DNA from: Streptoalloteichus hindustanus
Lineage (GTDB): Bacteria; Actinomycetota; Actinomycetes; Mycobacteriales; Pseudonocardiaceae
Length of the DNA stretch: 64,000 nt
Assembly (NCBI RefSeq): GCF_900129375.1
Contig: NZ_FQVN01000012.1
Location: 1-64,000, forward strand
Reading direction: 5' to 3'
This document shows positions 63,860 to 64,000 of the stretch, in pieces. The translations under genes were made by a program, and so were the position numbers. The stretch's first letter is position 1, and each line of letters begins with the position of its first letter. Below the pieces are notes generated by a model, which was not told the DNA's origin, searched no databases, and saw only the letters and a program-made list of their open reading frames with translations.

Positions 63860-64000
63860 TCAGCTCTCGTAGGCGCTCAGGGGCGGGCAGGAGCAGACCA
63901 GGTTGCGGTCGCCCCTGGCCCCGTCGATCCGCCGCACCGCCGGCCACGCCTTCGGCTTGGTCGGCCCGGTCGGGAAGGCCGCCTCCGCCCGGGTGTACGG
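63860..64000 (-). CDS. gcvP: Glycine dehydrogenase (P-protein), C-terminal fragment
   Basis: Last 46 codons of a minus-strand gene that continues past the right edge, stop at 63860-63862. The end contains [21 protein letters not shown] and LSAYES, the typical C-terminus of the glycine-cleavage P-protein (usual form: [23 protein letters not shown]). The enzyme decarboxylates glycine with pyridoxal phosphate and loads the H-protein. Nothing can be said on its upstream neighbours. Confidence 0.92.
   Translation of the reverse strand, partial: PYTRAEAAFPTGPTKPKAWPAVRRIDGARGDRNLVCSCPPLSAYES

Overview
The window is chromosomal DNA of a high-GC actinomycete, most likely a member of the Pseudonocardiaceae (Saccharothrix, Actinosynnema or Lentzea type). 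The evidence is the very high GC, many GTG starts, the mycobacterial-type gene order fabG-inhA-hemH, a complete egtABCD ergothioneine operon, an F420-type nitroreductase, a mycothiol-dependent isomerase-family protein and an AcnR-type aconitase promoter. No rRNA, tRNA, CRISPR array or plasmid/phage module was recognised. Both ends cut through genes: hemH at the left and gcvP at the right.

Layout. 1-2.2 kb: fatty-acid/heme block (hemH, inhA-like fabI, fabG) and a small acyl-carrier-like protein lacking the phosphopantetheine serine. 2.4-7.0 kb: one plus-strand transport/sensing operon (KgtP-like permease, response regulator, histidine kinase, TAXI-type binding lipoprotein). 7.0-8.5 kb: decayed IS5-like transposase pieces. 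8.5-17.8 kb: a membrane protein, a very large secreted GH2 beta-galactosidase, a MoxR/DUF58/VWA operon and a MobA-like nucleotidyltransferase. 18.2-22.9 kb: an NlpC/P60 cell-wall hydrolase behind a candidate c-di-AMP riboswitch, a phytanoyl-CoA dioxygenase-like protein and an acyl-CoA synthetase.

23.0-32.5 kb is the most remarkable part: an eight-gene minus-strand set that combines an Agd3-like polysaccharide deacetylase, a PelF-like GT4 glycosyltransferase, a polytopic membrane protein in the place of PelG, three sugar-nucleotide enzymes, a Spherulin-4/Sph3-like GH135 protein and an Ega3-like GH114 lipoprotein. This is nearly the toolkit of the fungal galactosaminogalactan cluster combined with the Pel polymerisation logic, so I predict a surface, partly deacetylated aminosugar polymer. 

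33-45 kb: a sirtuin, a methyltransferase, aconitase preceded by a helically spaced 11-bp repeat array and an AcnR box, a TauE/SafE permease, a repeat family, an F420-type nitroreductase, egtDCBA and a TetR regulator resembling AcnR. 45-64 kb: regulator/MFS pairs, a PfkB sugar kinase, a P450, a POT peptide transporter with a DasR-like operator, a LacI regulator, DoxX, two CNNM/CorC-type proteins, a lone binding-protein/VWA fusion, an IS982 remnant, and a TetR/MFS divergent pair with an internal operator.

All functional calls rest on motif reading by eye; no database search was run. Residue numbers were counted from the chosen starts.
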